Source: Fictibacillus sp. BK138 (GTDB taxonomy: Bacteria; Bacillota; Bacilli; Bacillales; Fictibacillaceae). Taken from it: a stretch of DNA of 64,000 bases. The position numbers and the translations under genes are program-made. The notes under the pieces are model-generated. The model ran no database searches and was not told where the DNA came from. It saw nothing but the letters and a program-made list of their open reading frames with translations. This document shows, piece by piece, positions 24,791-33,943 of this stretch; positions within the stretch are counted from its first letter, which is position 1, and the number at the start of each line of letters is the position of its first letter. Where the stretch lies: positions 2,445,413 through 2,509,412 of the forward strand of contig NZ_SGXL01000001.1 of the NCBI RefSeq assembly GCF_004216955.1. Direction: 5' to 3'.

Positions 24791-26086
24791 ATGAAATTAA
24801 CATTTTCCTCACTTCAATGGATGGTCTTTATATTGGCTGGAAGTCTTGTCGCACCGATTGCGATCGGGGATGCATTCGGTATGACACAAGCGGAAACAGC
24901 AGACCTTCTGCAGCGCTCCTTTTTTATCATCGGACTCTCTGCTATTCTACAAGTTTTGTTCGGTCATAAACTCCCGATTAACGAAGGACCAGCTGGATTA
25001 TGGTGGGGAGTTTTTACCGTCTACGCAGGGATCGTTGCATCAGGGGCATTGACCGCAGCCGATGGATTACAGCAGCTAACAGCTGGTATGCTGATAAGCG
25101 GAATTCTATTTTTTCTTCTAGGTGCTTTTCGTGTCATCACTTCGGTCAGAGCACTCTTTACTCCTCTTGTAACAGGAACATATCTTATATTACTCGTTTC
25201 ACAATTAAGTGGTTCTTTTATAAAAGGAATGCTTGGGATCGGGTATCTGCAGGAAAGTGCCGATGCAAAAGTTGCAGCCGCATCACTTTTTATCCTTGTA
25301 TTATCGATCGTTCTTGGAAAATCGAAAGTGCGATGGCTCAGGAGCTATTCCATTCTTATCTCACTGATATTGGGATGGGGGCTGTTTAAACTATTAGACT
25401 TAACGAAAGAAAACATGCATTCTGCGAAGGTTATCGCCTTTCCTGAATGGCTGGCGTGGGGAATGCCTGAGTTATCAGGAGGAGCCATTCTTACTTCTCT
25501 TTTTGTAGGACTATTACTTCTGACAAATATGGTAGCCAGCATCAACGTGGTGGAAAAAGCGTATGAGTCTGAAAATGAAGAGTACGAACCGATCAACTAT
25601 AACCGCTCTTCTATCATGATGGGGCTGAATACGTGGATCGCAGGTCTGTTCTCGGCCGTAGCCAGTGTACCGATATCTGGTGCTTCAGGATTCATTTTAA
25701 CTACTAAGATGTTTAGCCGACTAGCTTTCATTTTGGGAAATGCGTTCATCATCGTCATCAGCTTTTTTCCGCCGCTCACATTTTTCTTTGCAGGTATTCC
25801 AGCACCGGTAGGATATGCGACCATATTCCTTCCTTTTTCCAGTATGATCGGCCTTGTGTTCAGAGAATATAAATCAGAGCTTAAATCAGATACAAACCTA
25901 TTTATAATCAGCACATCCCTCATGGTCGGGATCGGCAGCCTGTTCATTCCTGCTGCGGCACTAAAAGAATGGCCAAGTATCATCGTAACTCTTCTGAGCA
26001 ACGGACTGATTATGGGAATGCTGACCTGTATGGCTTTAGAACAGTTTTACAAACAAAAAAACGCAAAGAAAAAGCAGCATTCATAA
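24791..26086 (+). CDS. NCS2-type purine/pyrimidine permease
   Basis: 431 residues, AAGGTG ribosome site. About 12-14 transmembrane segments. N-terminal FILAGSLVAPIAIGDAFGM and the family's central acidic region match xanthine/uracil permeases of the nucleobase-cation symporter-2 family. It is diverged (the NINE of TM8 is replaced by MVASINVVEKAYE), so the substrate is uncertain. Repeat R2 lies directly upstream, a terminator directly downstream. Confidence 0.82.
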   Translation: MKLTFSSLQWMVFILAGSLVAPIAIGDAFGMTQAETADLLQRSFFIIGLSAILQVLFGHKLPINEGPAGLWWGVFTVYAGIVASGALTAADGLQQLTAGMLISGILFFLLGAFRVITSVRALFTPLVTGTYLILLVSQLSGSFIKGMLGIGYLQESADAKVAAASLFILVLSIVLGKSKVRWLRSYSILISLILGWGLFKLLDLTKENMHSAKVIAFPEWLAWGMPELSGGAILTSLFVGLLLLTNMVASINVVEKAYESENEEYEPINYNRSSIMMGLNTWIAGLFSAVASVPISGASGFILTTKMFSRLAFILGNAFIIVISFFPPLTFFFAGIPAPVGYATIFLPFSSMIGLVFREYKSELKSDTNLFIISTSLMVGIGSLFIPAAALKEWPSIIVTLLSNGLIMGMLTCMALEQFYKQKNAKKKQHS

Positions 26087-26090
26087 AATC

Positions 26091-26119
26091 AGGGCTCCTT
26101 TTTTAGAGGAGCCCTTTCT
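26091..26119. terminator. Bidirectional terminator
   Basis: AGGGCTCC / GGAGCCCT hairpin with T-runs between the permease and the convergent hydrolase gene. Confidence 0.88.
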
Positions 26120-26994
26120 TATTTGGCCGAAACAGGTATTTCAGCATAGAAATCTTTAATCGTTTGAACAAGCTCCCTTTCATGATCGTACATCATTAAA
26201 TGAGTCGTTCCCGGAATGATGACCTTTCTGCAAAAAGGAAGAACCTTTGAAGCTCTTTCAATGAATCTCTCTTTTTTAGCCAGATCTCCTTCCGTTTCAG
26301 CAGGCAAGAACAAAACAGGACACTTTACTTTCTCATACCAGGTTAAAAAGTTCGTGTAATAAATTTCCGCGATAATTTTTTCCATCGTCGCACCTGTTGT
26401 GCGTGGCCCGACTTTCCCGTTTTCTTTTACCCGGGGTACATAATGCTCCACATAATAAGCACGTGCTTCGTTCCATGGTTTCCAGTTCTCTTTGTAGTAA
26501 TCCTTATAAGCTTCTACAGAATCATACTCTGGATCTAATTGATCTCTAAACTGTGAGATATGCTCTTCGAAAGATTCCTCGTACTTGCCATCTTCCCCTG
26601 TATCATTTACAAGTGCACCTTCGGAAGCCACGAGTGATAATACCCGATTAGTACGTGTTGAAGCAAAATAAGCCCCCACCATACTTCCATAAGAACTTCC
26701 AACAAGATGGGCGCTTTTAATCGAAAAGAAATCCATTACTGCCTCAAGATCTTTCGCGGTATCTTCAAAGGTATAGCCGTTCTCTGGCTGATCAGAGAGT
26801 CCGTGTCCCCGCAGATCATAGGTCACAATCCGATATTCCTCTGAAAATTGCGGGATAATTGGATGCCATAAATGTGCACTTCCACCTAAATAATGAAGAA
26901 AAATCAAAGTCTCTCCTGATCCACCATGATCATATGCCGTAATCTTTGTTCCATCATGCGACGTTAACTCATATTTATCCGCTTTAATGTTCAT
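26119..26994 (-). CDS. Alpha/beta-fold hydrolase
   Basis: 291 residues from ATG 26994 (AGAGGT upstream); an in-frame ATG 24 nt earlier lacks a ribosome site. Motifs: TLIFLHYLGGSAHLWHPI oxyanion region, YDLRGHGLSDQP, nucleophile elbow GSSYGS with Ser101 and a C-terminal GTTHLMMYDH with the catalytic His. Related to epoxide hydrolase/haloperoxidase-like and esterase enzymes. Substrate unknown. Monocistronic. Confidence 0.9.
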   Translation of the reverse strand: MNIKADKYELTSHDGTKITAYDHGGSGETLIFLHYLGGSAHLWHPIIPQFSEEYRIVTYDLRGHGLSDQPENGYTFEDTAKDLEAVMDFFSIKSAHLVGSSYGSMVGAYFASTRTNRVLSLVASEGALVNDTGEDGKYEESFEEHISQFRDQLDPEYDSVEAYKDYYKENWKPWNEARAYYVEHYVPRVKENGKVGPRTTGATMEKIIAEIYYTNFLTWYEKVKCPVLFLPAETEGDLAKKERFIERASKVLPFCRKVIIPGTTHLMMYDHERELVQTIKDFYAEIPVSAK

Positions 26995-27161
26995 TATTTT
27001 ACCTCTTCCTTCTTTCATTTTTGGAGATGAAGTTTCTTACTCTCCTATTTCTAATTGAAAACACATGATTCCATACTTATTACTCACTTCTTCATATCCC
27101 ATCCGGTTCCTTCCCTTCTCAAACAAAATTTGCTATAATTTTACAAAACATGGAGGTGCGT

Positions 27162-27713
27162 ATGGAACATAAAAGAGCTGACCGACCCGATTGGAAAAGA
27201 GTTACAGACCGAAACTTTGAGGTCGTTCATAAAGAAGACGGTTGTTTCAAAGGTAAAGTTACTGCGATTCATCTAAAAGCAGTGTCTGAACCACTCGTTG
27301 TTCAGTACAAGAATCATGAGGTGTGTATTGCTGACAATGGCTATACATGGCTCCAGCACTTTCCAGAAGGCAAGAAATATACGATAACTACTGTTCTGGA
27401 CCAAAATGGAGACACGGTTCAATTCTACATTGACATGTGCAAAGAGCACGGTGTGGACGAAGAAGGGATCCCTTGGTTTTTAGACCTTGATCTGGATATC
27501 GTAATCTTGCCCGATAAAGAGATTTTCGTACTTGATGATAATGAATTAATGGCAGCCTTTGATAATGGAGACATAACAAAAGAAGAGATGAAACTTGCTC
27601 ATAAAACGGCTGAAGAAATAATTTCTCAATATAAAGTTGATCAATTTGAAGACCTTCAGATATGTGAAAAACACTCTGCAGAATGGCTGCGCGAGAAGAA
27701 ATTCATACAATAA
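27162..27713 (+). CDS. DUF402 family protein
   Basis: 183 residues from ATG 27162, placed after GGAGGTG; an ATG at 27150 overlaps that site. An extended -10 TGCTATAAT (27131-27139) precedes it. The fold is the DUF402 (FomD-like) barrel: ITTVLDQNGDTVQFYIDMCK and WFLDLDLDIVILPDKEIFVL-type acidic strand provide the metal/nucleotide-binding Asp residues typical of nucleoside-diphosphate phosphatases in this family. Activity inferred from family. Confidence 0.85.
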   Translation: MEHKRADRPDWKRVTDRNFEVVHKEDGCFKGKVTAIHLKAVSEPLVVQYKNHEVCIADNGYTWLQHFPEGKKYTITTVLDQNGDTVQFYIDMCKEHGVDEEGIPWFLDLDLDIVILPDKEIFVLDDNELMAAFDNGDITKEEMKLAHKTAEEIISQYKVDQFEDLQICEKHSAEWLREKKFIQ

Positions 27714-27714
27714 A

Positions 27715-27741
27715 AAACCAGAGGATTAATCCTCTGGTTTA
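27715..27741. terminator. Bidirectional terminator
   Basis: AAACCAGAGGA / TCCTCTGGTTT with a 4-nt loop between convergent genes. Confidence 0.88.
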
Positions 27742-27742
27742 T

Positions 27743-27976
27743 TTATATAGCTGGCTGATTCTTTTGTAAGAATCGTTCTGCGTCTTCCACTTCATCAAGA
27801 ACTTGGGATCCGATGATGCCTTCTTCTTCATCTAAATAGGTAACTTGAAAATATCCTCCCTCACCTTGGGGAACATAACGCATTCTAACAAGTTCTTTTT
27901 GCTGATCCTCTTCTCTCCAAAACTCTAATTCTTGTTCTGGTTCTCTCATCAGCTGTTCTATTTGATTTTTCACCAT
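27743..27976 (-). CDS. Small acidic protein, unknown
   Basis: 77 residues, GAGGTG upstream. Very acidic (MREPEQELEFWREEDQQKEL) with a central beta-like segment (GGYFQVTYLDEEEGIIGSQV) and an acidic end. No membrane segment. No recognised family; a cytoplasmic binding or regulatory role is possible but not shown. Confidence 0.65.
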   Translation of the reverse strand: MVKNQIEQLMREPEQELEFWREEDQQKELVRMRYVPQGEGGYFQVTYLDEEEGIIGSQVLDEVEDAERFLQKNQPAI

Positions 27977-28092
27977 GTTTTTATGACACCTCTAAATTAT
28001 CTTATTATGAATGTTTTTTCATTTTTCCCTTAAAACAAAACCTCTAAACCATTAACAGTATCCGACATTTCCTGGGGAATATTGTCTACGTT

Positions 28093-28668
28093 TTATTGTA
28101 TATAGTGCGATGATCTTACCCATTTCGCCAAAACTTCTTCTGTACTTAAAATTTCAGCAAATTCCCCGTGCAAATGCGACAAAGCTGACTCATGTACATC
28201 TTGAGCTGAAAATTTTCTGCCATTATAGGAGGTTACAGCAAAAGCCGCTGTTGCATCTTGCACGAGAGAAACGCTATATCCATAGTTAGCAGCCATCCTT
28301 ACTGTTGTAGATACACAATGATTTGTTGTTAACCCCACAATAATAAGATGATGAATTCCTTGTTTGTCTAACTCTTCCTTTAGCGATGTTCCAATAAATG
28401 CACTGTTTACACTCTTAATAAAAAGGGGTTCATGTTCTTTAGGTTCAAATCCTGTTTTCAGCTGATAACCTAATTTCGTCGGATGCAATGGAGCATTCTC
28501 ATTTTCCGACTGGTGCTGAACATGAAAAACAGGTAGGTTCGTATTTCTAAATGCATCTATTAATGTAAGCATATTAACTTCGGCATTCGGGTTGTTTCGT
28601 TCTCCCCAAAAATCTACATCCTCAAAACCTTTTTGAACATCAATGATAAGCAAACACGCTTTTTTCAC
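28093..28668 (-). CDS. Isochorismatase-family cysteine hydrolase
   Basis: 191 residues, GTG start with AAGGAG. The catalytic triad of the cysteine-hydrolase fold is visible: Asp10 (LLIIDVQKGF), Lys85 (FIKSVNSAF) and Cys118 (GLTTNHCVSTT). The family includes nicotinamidases and isochorismatases; the substrate here is not assigned. Divergent from the LysE-family gene, with a palindrome between them. Confidence 0.9.
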   Translation of the reverse strand: MKKACLLIIDVQKGFEDVDFWGERNNPNAEVNMLTLIDAFRNTNLPVFHVQHQSENENAPLHPTKLGYQLKTGFEPKEHEPLFIKSVNSAFIGTSLKEELDKQGIHHLIIVGLTTNHCVSTTVRMAANYGYSVSLVQDATAAFAVTSYNGRKFSAQDVHESALSHLHGEFAEILSTEEVLAKWVRSSHYIQ

Positions 28669-28699
28669 GGACTTGGCTCCTTTAGCAGATGATAGTTAC

Positions 28700-28728
28700 A
28701 ACCTTTAATGTACTGTTCGTTAAAGGTT
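28700..28728. promoter_or_regulatory. Inverted repeat between divergent genes
   Basis: AACCTTTA (28700-28707) and TAAAGGTT (28721-28728), perfect 8-bp arms separated by 13 nt, in the divergent isochorismatase/LysE promoter region. Candidate operator. Confidence 0.45.
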
Positions 28729-28814
28729 TTACATTTCCTGCCGTAATAATCTATTTCATATACTCATATCCTTGAAGAAAAGATAGACAAGCACAACCCT
28801 CAGGAGGAATAAGT

Positions 28815-29450
28815 TTGAGCGAGTTTTGGGTTTTGAGTTTTCATTTCATGATGCTTGGGATCAGTCTAGCAGTTCCGGTAGGTCCGATTAAACTTGAGAT
28901 GATCAAACGTGGATTATCAGGAGGTTTCTGGCCATCTTGGCTCGTAGGGTTAGGAGCAGTAAGCGCAGATTTCATCTTCATGCTAATCATTTTTTTGGGG
29001 CTTTCCCCCTTCCTTCAGAACAACTTCGTACAAATCGCCATGTTGGTTACCGGCATTATTATGCTTTTGTTCTTAGGTATTTCAACCATAAGAAAAGCTT
29101 GGTCAGAAAAAAGATTTCTTTCGATGAATGAGGAGAAACCCGAACATAAGCCTTATTGGACAGGTTTTGTACTCGCATTAATGAACCCTTTTAATTTCTT
29201 GTTTTGGTTTGGCATATATGGAGGTACGCTTCAAAATATCCCCAATGGCTCAGCGTGGTGGATTAATGCTTTATTAAGTTTGTTTATTATCGCTGGCATT
29301 ATTTTATGGAATATTAATGTTGCTTTTACCCTTCACTTTTTTCGCACATTCATTAATGATATAACCATTAGAGTAATGACAGGATTAGCAGGGGCAGGTT
29401 TACTTGGTTTCGCTTGTCATCTACTTATTCAGTTATTTAAAAACATATAA
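28815..29450 (+). CDS. LysE-family exporter
   Basis: 211 residues, TTG start with GGAGGA. Six transmembrane segments; the N-terminal SLAVPVGPIKLEMIKRGLSGG matches the LysE/RhtB amino-acid exporter signature, and ALMNPFNFLFWFGIYGG is the conserved mid-protein motif. Probably exports an amino acid or analogue. Confidence 0.9.
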   Translation: MSEFWVLSFHFMMLGISLAVPVGPIKLEMIKRGLSGGFWPSWLVGLGAVSADFIFMLIIFLGLSPFLQNNFVQIAMLVTGIIMLLFLGISTIRKAWSEKRFLSMNEEKPEHKPYWTGFVLALMNPFNFLFWFGIYGGTLQNIPNGSAWWINALLSLFIIAGIILWNINVAFTLHFFRTFINDITIRVMTGLAGAGLLGFACHLLIQLFKNI

Positions 29451-29452
29451 AA

Positions 29453-29481
29453 ACAGCCTATGTATCATTCACATAGGCTGT
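29453..29481. terminator. Bidirectional terminator
   Basis: ACAGCCTATGT / ACATAGGCTGT with a 7-nt loop, between convergent genes. Confidence 0.88.
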
Positions 29482-29490
29482 TCGTCCTGT

Positions 29491-30219
29491 TTATTTATCG
29501 TACTTATCCCGGTCTAACTGTCTTTCTTCTTCTCGATCCAACTCTTCCTCGTACTCTTCATGTTTACGGTTTTGTACAACATTTCTCTCATTACCTGTTA
29601 TATCTGTTGTTACAAAACCTTCATAGTTTTCTACATAGCCATCATCATCATCAGAGTCTTCATACATCTCGTTATAATCCTGTTTTTCAGGATCTGTGAA
29701 GTCTGACGGAGTTTCACTCGTACCGTACTTTGCTACGGATTGCCATGCATCTTCCCCGTCAAAGAAAGTAGCATCTTTTCCGTCATTGCTTCTTCTCGAA
29801 TAATCCGGACCAGAAACTGCTTCCTCTACTGGTCTGTCATCTGAGGAATGCTGACCTGGGCTGTGTTCCTTGCAGTAGAGTGTAGACGGAATAGCTTCCA
29901 ATCGTTCTTTTATGATATCTTTTCCGCACGTTTTACAAATTCCGTACTTGCCTCTTTCTATACTATTAAGCGCTGCATCAATATCCTCCAGCTCTTTTTC
30001 ATGAAGGTCGTTTAATGCGATGTCTTTTTCTTTTTCAAACAACTCTGTTCCAAGATCTCCTGGATGATTATCATAGTTGGATAACTCCCCCGTGGATTCT
30101 TTAGGGAATTCAGAATCACTTCCAAAAGAGTCGTTTCTCTCTCTCATATCTTTTATCTCTTTTTTTCTTGCAACTAAAATTTGTTTAAAATGGTCCATTT
30201 CTTGTGTAGTTAATGACAT
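29491..30219 (-). CDS. yteA: YteA-like DksA/TraR zinc-finger protein
   Basis: 242 residues from ATG 30219 (AAGGGAG upstream); the longer frame to 30351 is unsupported. Helical N-terminus (SLTTQEMDHFKQILVARKKE), then the DksA/TraR zinc finger CKTCGKDIIKERLEAIPS-x-LYCKEH. The C-terminal half is acidic and low-complexity (DSDDDDGYVE and a charged DREEERQLDRDKYDK end), as in YteA sporulation-associated proteins of Bacillus. It may bind RNA polymerase; function inferred. Confidence 0.85.
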   Translation of the reverse strand: MSLTTQEMDHFKQILVARKKEIKDMRERNDSFGSDSEFPKESTGELSNYDNHPGDLGTELFEKEKDIALNDLHEKELEDIDAALNSIERGKYGICKTCGKDIIKERLEAIPSTLYCKEHSPGQHSSDDRPVEEAVSGPDYSRRSNDGKDATFFDGEDAWQSVAKYGTSETPSDFTDPEKQDYNEMYEDSDDDDGYVENYEGFVTTDITGNERNVVQNRKHEEYEEELDREEERQLDRDKYDK

Positions 30220-30533
30220 TATTCTAGCTCCCTTCCTGCATCCGTATACCATTTCATACCCGTTTTCCTCAGAAATTATCCATCCCGTGTATTTTGTACA
30301 TTTCACACTCATGCTATACTTTAAAGAATTCTCCCCCTTGTGAGTCCGCATCAGCCTTTACTTCTACCTTTTCGCTAAAAGAAAAGGAAAAAAATACGAT
30401 ATTCATAATAAGAAAATCCTTAATCCCACAAAAAATGTAAGAAAGTGTAGAAAAATAGCTTTTTTTCCAAGTTTTTGTAAGGTATGCTATTAGTATCTTT
30501 TTAAAAGTAATAGTAAGAAAGGCGGGTGGAGAA

Positions 30534-32030
30534 TTGACTATACACGAACAGTTTGAAAGACGATTATTAAAGAATTATGTAATTGGCTCAACTGCTGCGG
30601 TTCTAGGAGTTGGCGGCGTCTTTCTATTCACCACACTCCGTTTTTCGGTCAAAGAAATCTTTGTATTATGCGGTATCCTTGTATCTTCCTGCATCATCAT
30701 GTTTTTATTAGAATACTTGTTCTTTCGTATGCATACTTCTGTATTTCGTACTTATTTCAGTAAAAAAACGCCCGCTCTGCCGCTAGCAGAAAAAGCTTAT
30801 TTTCATGCGCATCATTTCCCTATTCGGACGGTGAAGCGGATCCTGGGTCCCCATCTTTTTGGTCTATCTATTCCGGCGGTGTGTTTAACAGCTGCAGCTA
30901 TTTACTTTGAATACTTAACATTACCTTATTACTACATATATCTTGCTTCACTTGGAGCGATCTTAGTTGCTGGAATGCATGCGATCATTGAATTCTTTCT
31001 AACAACAAAAGCTGTTCAGCCTGTTTTAAGAAACATTCAAGAGAAAACGTTGAAAGACCATGGCGTCATTTTATCTTTAGCAACTTCCAGACATATTTCT
31101 ATCCAGCGTAAAATTCAGTGGAGCACACTTTTTATCGGGACATTTCCACTGTTATTGTTTGCTTTGGCAAATCAGGTAAGGCTGTATCAGCTAGACTCAC
31201 CTGTTAACGGTTCCTACTGGAGCTGGGCATTCTTCGTGCTTCTTATTGGCATCTCTTTTGCCATCTTTGGTGCTTATCTCCTTTTTAAGGATATCCAACA
31301 GCCCATGAACGAACTTCAAGCTGGGATGTATGAAGTTCGCACAGGCAACTCAAATGCAAGAGTAGATGATCTTTATTCGGATGAGTTTTCAAAGCTTATA
31401 AAAGGATTCAACCATATGGCACGAGCGATACAATCGCGTGAACACGAGAACAAACAATTGCTTGAGAGCTTTTTTGCGACGATGGCGGCTACATTAGATG
31501 CTAGAGATCCATACACAGCAGGGCATAGCCTTCGTGTGGCAGATTATGCAATGAAAATCGGCCAGATGGCTGGACTTCCTTTTCAGCAGCTTTTGCAGCT
31601 CAGGAAAGCAGCATTGCTTCATGATATAGGCAAAATCGGAATACCCGATATCGTACTATTAAAAGAAGAAAAACTGACCCCTGAGGAATTTGAACAGATA
31701 AAAAAGCACCCTGTAATCGGGGCAGATATCCTTGCACAAGTTCAGCCGTTTGATGCGATGAAGCCGTTGCTACCTGGTGTGCGTTATCATCATGAAAGGT
31801 ATGATGGGAACGGCTATCCCGAGCAGCTTGCAGGTGAGGATATCCCTATTTTCGGAAGAATTATTGCGGTTGCAGATGCGTATGATGCTATGACTTCCGA
31901 TCGTCCATACCGAAAAGGCATGACACATGAAAAAGCTCTGGCGATCTTGGAAGACGGAAAAGGTACACAGTGGGATCCATATTTAACTCAGCTTTTTATA
32001 GATGAAATGAATCTTAAATCTATTTCATAA
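30534..32030 (+). CDS. HD-GYP domain c-di-GMP phosphodiesterase, membrane-bound
   Basis: 498 residues, TTG start close to a GGGTGGAG site. Several N-terminal transmembrane helices, then a HAMP domain (from about 260: KDIQQPMNELQAGMYEVRTG) and an HD-GYP phosphodiesterase domain (from about 315) with HDIGKIGIPD at 363-372 and the GYP motif (HHERYDGNGYP, GYP 427-429). Metal-binding His/Asp residues are present, so c-di-GMP hydrolysis is expected. The short gap to the GNAT gene suggests co-transcription. Confidence 0.93.
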   Translation: MTIHEQFERRLLKNYVIGSTAAVLGVGGVFLFTTLRFSVKEIFVLCGILVSSCIIMFLLEYLFFRMHTSVFRTYFSKKTPALPLAEKAYFHAHHFPIRTVKRILGPHLFGLSIPAVCLTAAAIYFEYLTLPYYYIYLASLGAILVAGMHAIIEFFLTTKAVQPVLRNIQEKTLKDHGVILSLATSRHISIQRKIQWSTLFIGTFPLLLFALANQVRLYQLDSPVNGSYWSWAFFVLLIGISFAIFGAYLLFKDIQQPMNELQAGMYEVRTGNSNARVDDLYSDEFSKLIKGFNHMARAIQSREHENKQLLESFFATMAATLDARDPYTAGHSLRVADYAMKIGQMAGLPFQQLLQLRKAALLHDIGKIGIPDIVLLKEEKLTPEEFEQIKKHPVIGADILAQVQPFDAMKPLLPGVRYHHERYDGNGYPEQLAGEDIPIFGRIIAVADAYDAMTSDRPYRKGMTHEKALAILEDGKGTQWDPYLTQLFIDEMNLKSIS

Positions 32031-32045
32031 AAAGGAGGTGCTTTT

Positions 32046-32603
32046 TTGAACACGTATGATAATTTCCCCGTTATTGAAACAGAAAGGCTGAAGCTTCGGC
32101 CCGTCCTGCAGTCTGATATCACCGAGATTTTCTCTACTTTTTCAGACGCAGGAGCCATGCAATTTTACGGAATGGAACCTTTGAAGTCAGAAGAAGATGC
32201 CTTTTCACTCATTGAAGCGTTTGAGAAAGGTTTTAAATCTGGAAGTGCTATTCGATGGGGGATCGTTCTCCAAGGAGAAGATAAACTGATCGGAACATGC
32301 GGCTTTCATAACTGGAGCAAGTCGGATCAGCGTACAGAAGTCGGCTATGAACTCAACCGGGAATATTGGCATAAAGGCTTTATGAATGAAGCATTAAGAG
32401 CAATTATCCATTATGGCTTTAACGGAATGGAATTTAACCGTATCGCAGCTACGATCAGACCAGAGAATTCCTCATCAAGAGCACTTGTTGAGAAGCTCGG
32501 GTTTAATCAAGAGGCACTATTAAAAGAGTACCAAAAAGCAGACGGTGAATATTACGATATGTATGTGTATTCCCTATTAAAACGAAATGCAGATCTATAT
32601 TAA
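32046..32603 (+). CDS. GNAT-family N-acetyltransferase (RimJ/RimL-like)
   Basis: 185 residues, TTG start with AAAGGAGGTG. The fold is read from ETERLKLRPVLQSDITEIF at the N-terminus, VGYELNREYWHKGFMNEAL (acetyl-CoA pyrophosphate region) and IRPENSSSRALVEKLGF. Related proteins acetylate N-termini of ribosomal proteins or other amines. Substrate unknown. The terminator overlaps its 3' end. Confidence 0.9.
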   Translation: MNTYDNFPVIETERLKLRPVLQSDITEIFSTFSDAGAMQFYGMEPLKSEEDAFSLIEAFEKGFKSGSAIRWGIVLQGEDKLIGTCGFHNWSKSDQRTEVGYELNREYWHKGFMNEALRAIIHYGFNGMEFNRIAATIRPENSSSRALVEKLGFNQEALLKEYQKADGEYYDMYVYSLLKRNADLY

Positions 32604-32635
32604 AGAAGCTATGTCTACAAATAGCTTCTTTTTTG
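32602..32635 (+). terminator. Terminator of the GNAT gene
   Basis: AAAGAAGCTAT / ATAGCTTCTTT hairpin followed by a T-run. Confidence 0.85.
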
Positions 32636-32673
32636 TTGGCTCTTATCTATAAGATATTATTTTGAATATCTTT

Positions 32674-32896
32674 CTTCTCCATTGACGAGTCGACTGGAGT
32701 GCAAGGTTCGAGACTTCTCGAAAATGAAAATCAATTTTCTTCGTGCGATGTTTCGCTGTCGATGCCTTCCTTGTCCTGCGGGACAAGTGGGACAGGTGAG
32801 ACTCCTAAAGTCGCAAAGCGCCAGGAAGCTCACCGCCCGCCCCGCAGAAGGCGAGCATCCTGGAACGGACGTCAACCACTTCCAATAGCAACAAAG
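32674..32896 (+). repeat. Dispersed structured repeat, copy R3
   Basis: Left end CCATTGACGAGTCGACTGGAG, hairpin GGTGAGACTCCT..AGGAAGCTCACC, right end GTCAACCACTTCC. About 60 extra bases lie before the hairpin, at a similar place to R2. It lies upstream of the 120-residue gene, same strand, 99 nt before the start. The 32636-32995 gap holds no other feature. Confidence 0.8.
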
Positions 32897-32995
32897 TTAA
32901 AGATAACAGCCTTCTTTAATTATTTAGAATGGTTAGTTCCTCCATGTTTTGAAATCTCTTTTATGAGGAATGAAAAGAAAAAGGAGGTTTTTGAT

Positions 32996-33358
32996 ATGGT
33001 ACAAAAAGAAGCTTATTTTGTTACAGCTAAAGGTGATATTCAGCCGCTTCCAACAGATGATCATATTCACTATTTTGAAATACAGGCTACTTATGATGAG
33101 AAAATGCAGCTTGAGCATTTATTCCATGAGATGCATGCCAACAGCAAACAAGAAGGGCTTGATATCTTTTCGCCAAAGCGCCATTTTGAAGAATCTAACG
33201 CAGAATACCACCGCGGTAAAGACAGCAAGCTCGTTTATGAAGTTTTCCGTTATCTCTACTTGCTTGGTACAGAAAAAACGAAACGTGATATTGAAGAAAT
33301 GAACGTACTCCCTGAGCTATATGAACAAAGCCACGATACAATCGAAAAAGTAAAATAG
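32996..33358 (+). CDS. Hypothetical protein downstream of R3
   Basis: 120 residues from ATG 32996, after AAAGGAGGT; a longer open frame upstream crosses the repeat and is not real coding. Soluble, helical, rich in His and Glu (KMQLEHLFHEMHANSKQEGL, RGKDSKLVYEVFRYLYLLG). No family is recognised. The R3 repeat forms its 5' leader. Confidence 0.7.
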   Translation: MVQKEAYFVTAKGDIQPLPTDDHIHYFEIQATYDEKMQLEHLFHEMHANSKQEGLDIFSPKRHFEESNAEYHRGKDSKLVYEVFRYLYLLGTEKTKRDIEEMNVLPELYEQSHDTIEKVK

Positions 33359-33389
33359 CACCGGAAAGATAGCTCCGGTGCTTTCCTTT
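33357..33389. terminator. Terminator
   Basis: AGCACCGGA / TCCGGTGCT hairpin, then TTCCTTTT, between convergent genes. Confidence 0.85.
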
Positions 33390-33398
33390 TATACTCTT

Positions 33399-33827
33399 CT
33401 ACTCCCACTCAATACTTCCATCTGCTTTTACCCAAAATCGGACAACACCTAGATCATCAAGCGCTTGCTTTATATTTTCTGCCATCTTTCGTATTCGAGG
33501 GGTATCTGGATTTGCCATGACTAGCGTTCTCGCTGGATTTTTTTCATAGTTTTTCAGCAGTTTTACAAGCTGACAGCTCATATGTTTATCCAGCTGACTG
33601 CCTGTAAATACAGTTTCTTTCTCGTGGTGTTCTGCATGATTTCCTTGCGCTTCAATTAACAGCGTATGGTATTCATTTGCTGCTGCCAGATCAATACCGA
33701 AAAGATCTTCAAGGTTTCTTGTTTCATAGCCTTCATTGTTCAAGTACCTCTTAACAGCGTCAACAACTTCCGATTTGCTCAACACAAAAGGGTCTGCTTG
33801 GATCAATTGTTCATTTTGTACAGGCAA
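33399..33827 (-). CDS. Hypothetical protein with PD-(D/E)XK-like pattern
   Basis: 142 residues, TTG start with GGAGGG. A helix (VVDAVKRYLNNEGYE) is followed by FGIDLAAANEYHTLLIEAQG, which resembles the PD-(D/E)XK nuclease core: Asp46, then Glu59-x-Gln61. Gln in place of Lys is known in some family members. The helix after it (SCQLVKLLKNYEKNPARTLVMANPD) also fits that fold. Not adjacent to a restriction or modification gene. Assignment is tentative. Confidence 0.6.
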   Translation of the reverse strand: MPVQNEQLIQADPFVLSKSEVVDAVKRYLNNEGYETRNLEDLFGIDLAAANEYHTLLIEAQGNHAEHHEKETVFTGSQLDKHMSCQLVKLLKNYEKNPARTLVMANPDTPRIRKMAENIKQALDDLGVVRFWVKADGSIEWE

Positions 33828-33943
33828 ACCGATCCCTCCTTCTCATCTTTACACATCATTCGAATCAATCATTTAACATTACAGGGGTACTTTAATTCGT
33901 ATACCCGCATTATTTGGTAAAAAAACAGCAAAATTTCTTTATG

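Noticed and set aside
32657-32888. Open frames on both strands in R3 (and the 5' extension of the 120-residue gene).
   Set aside because: They are products of the repeat sequence; the real start is ATG 32996 with AAAGGAGGT.
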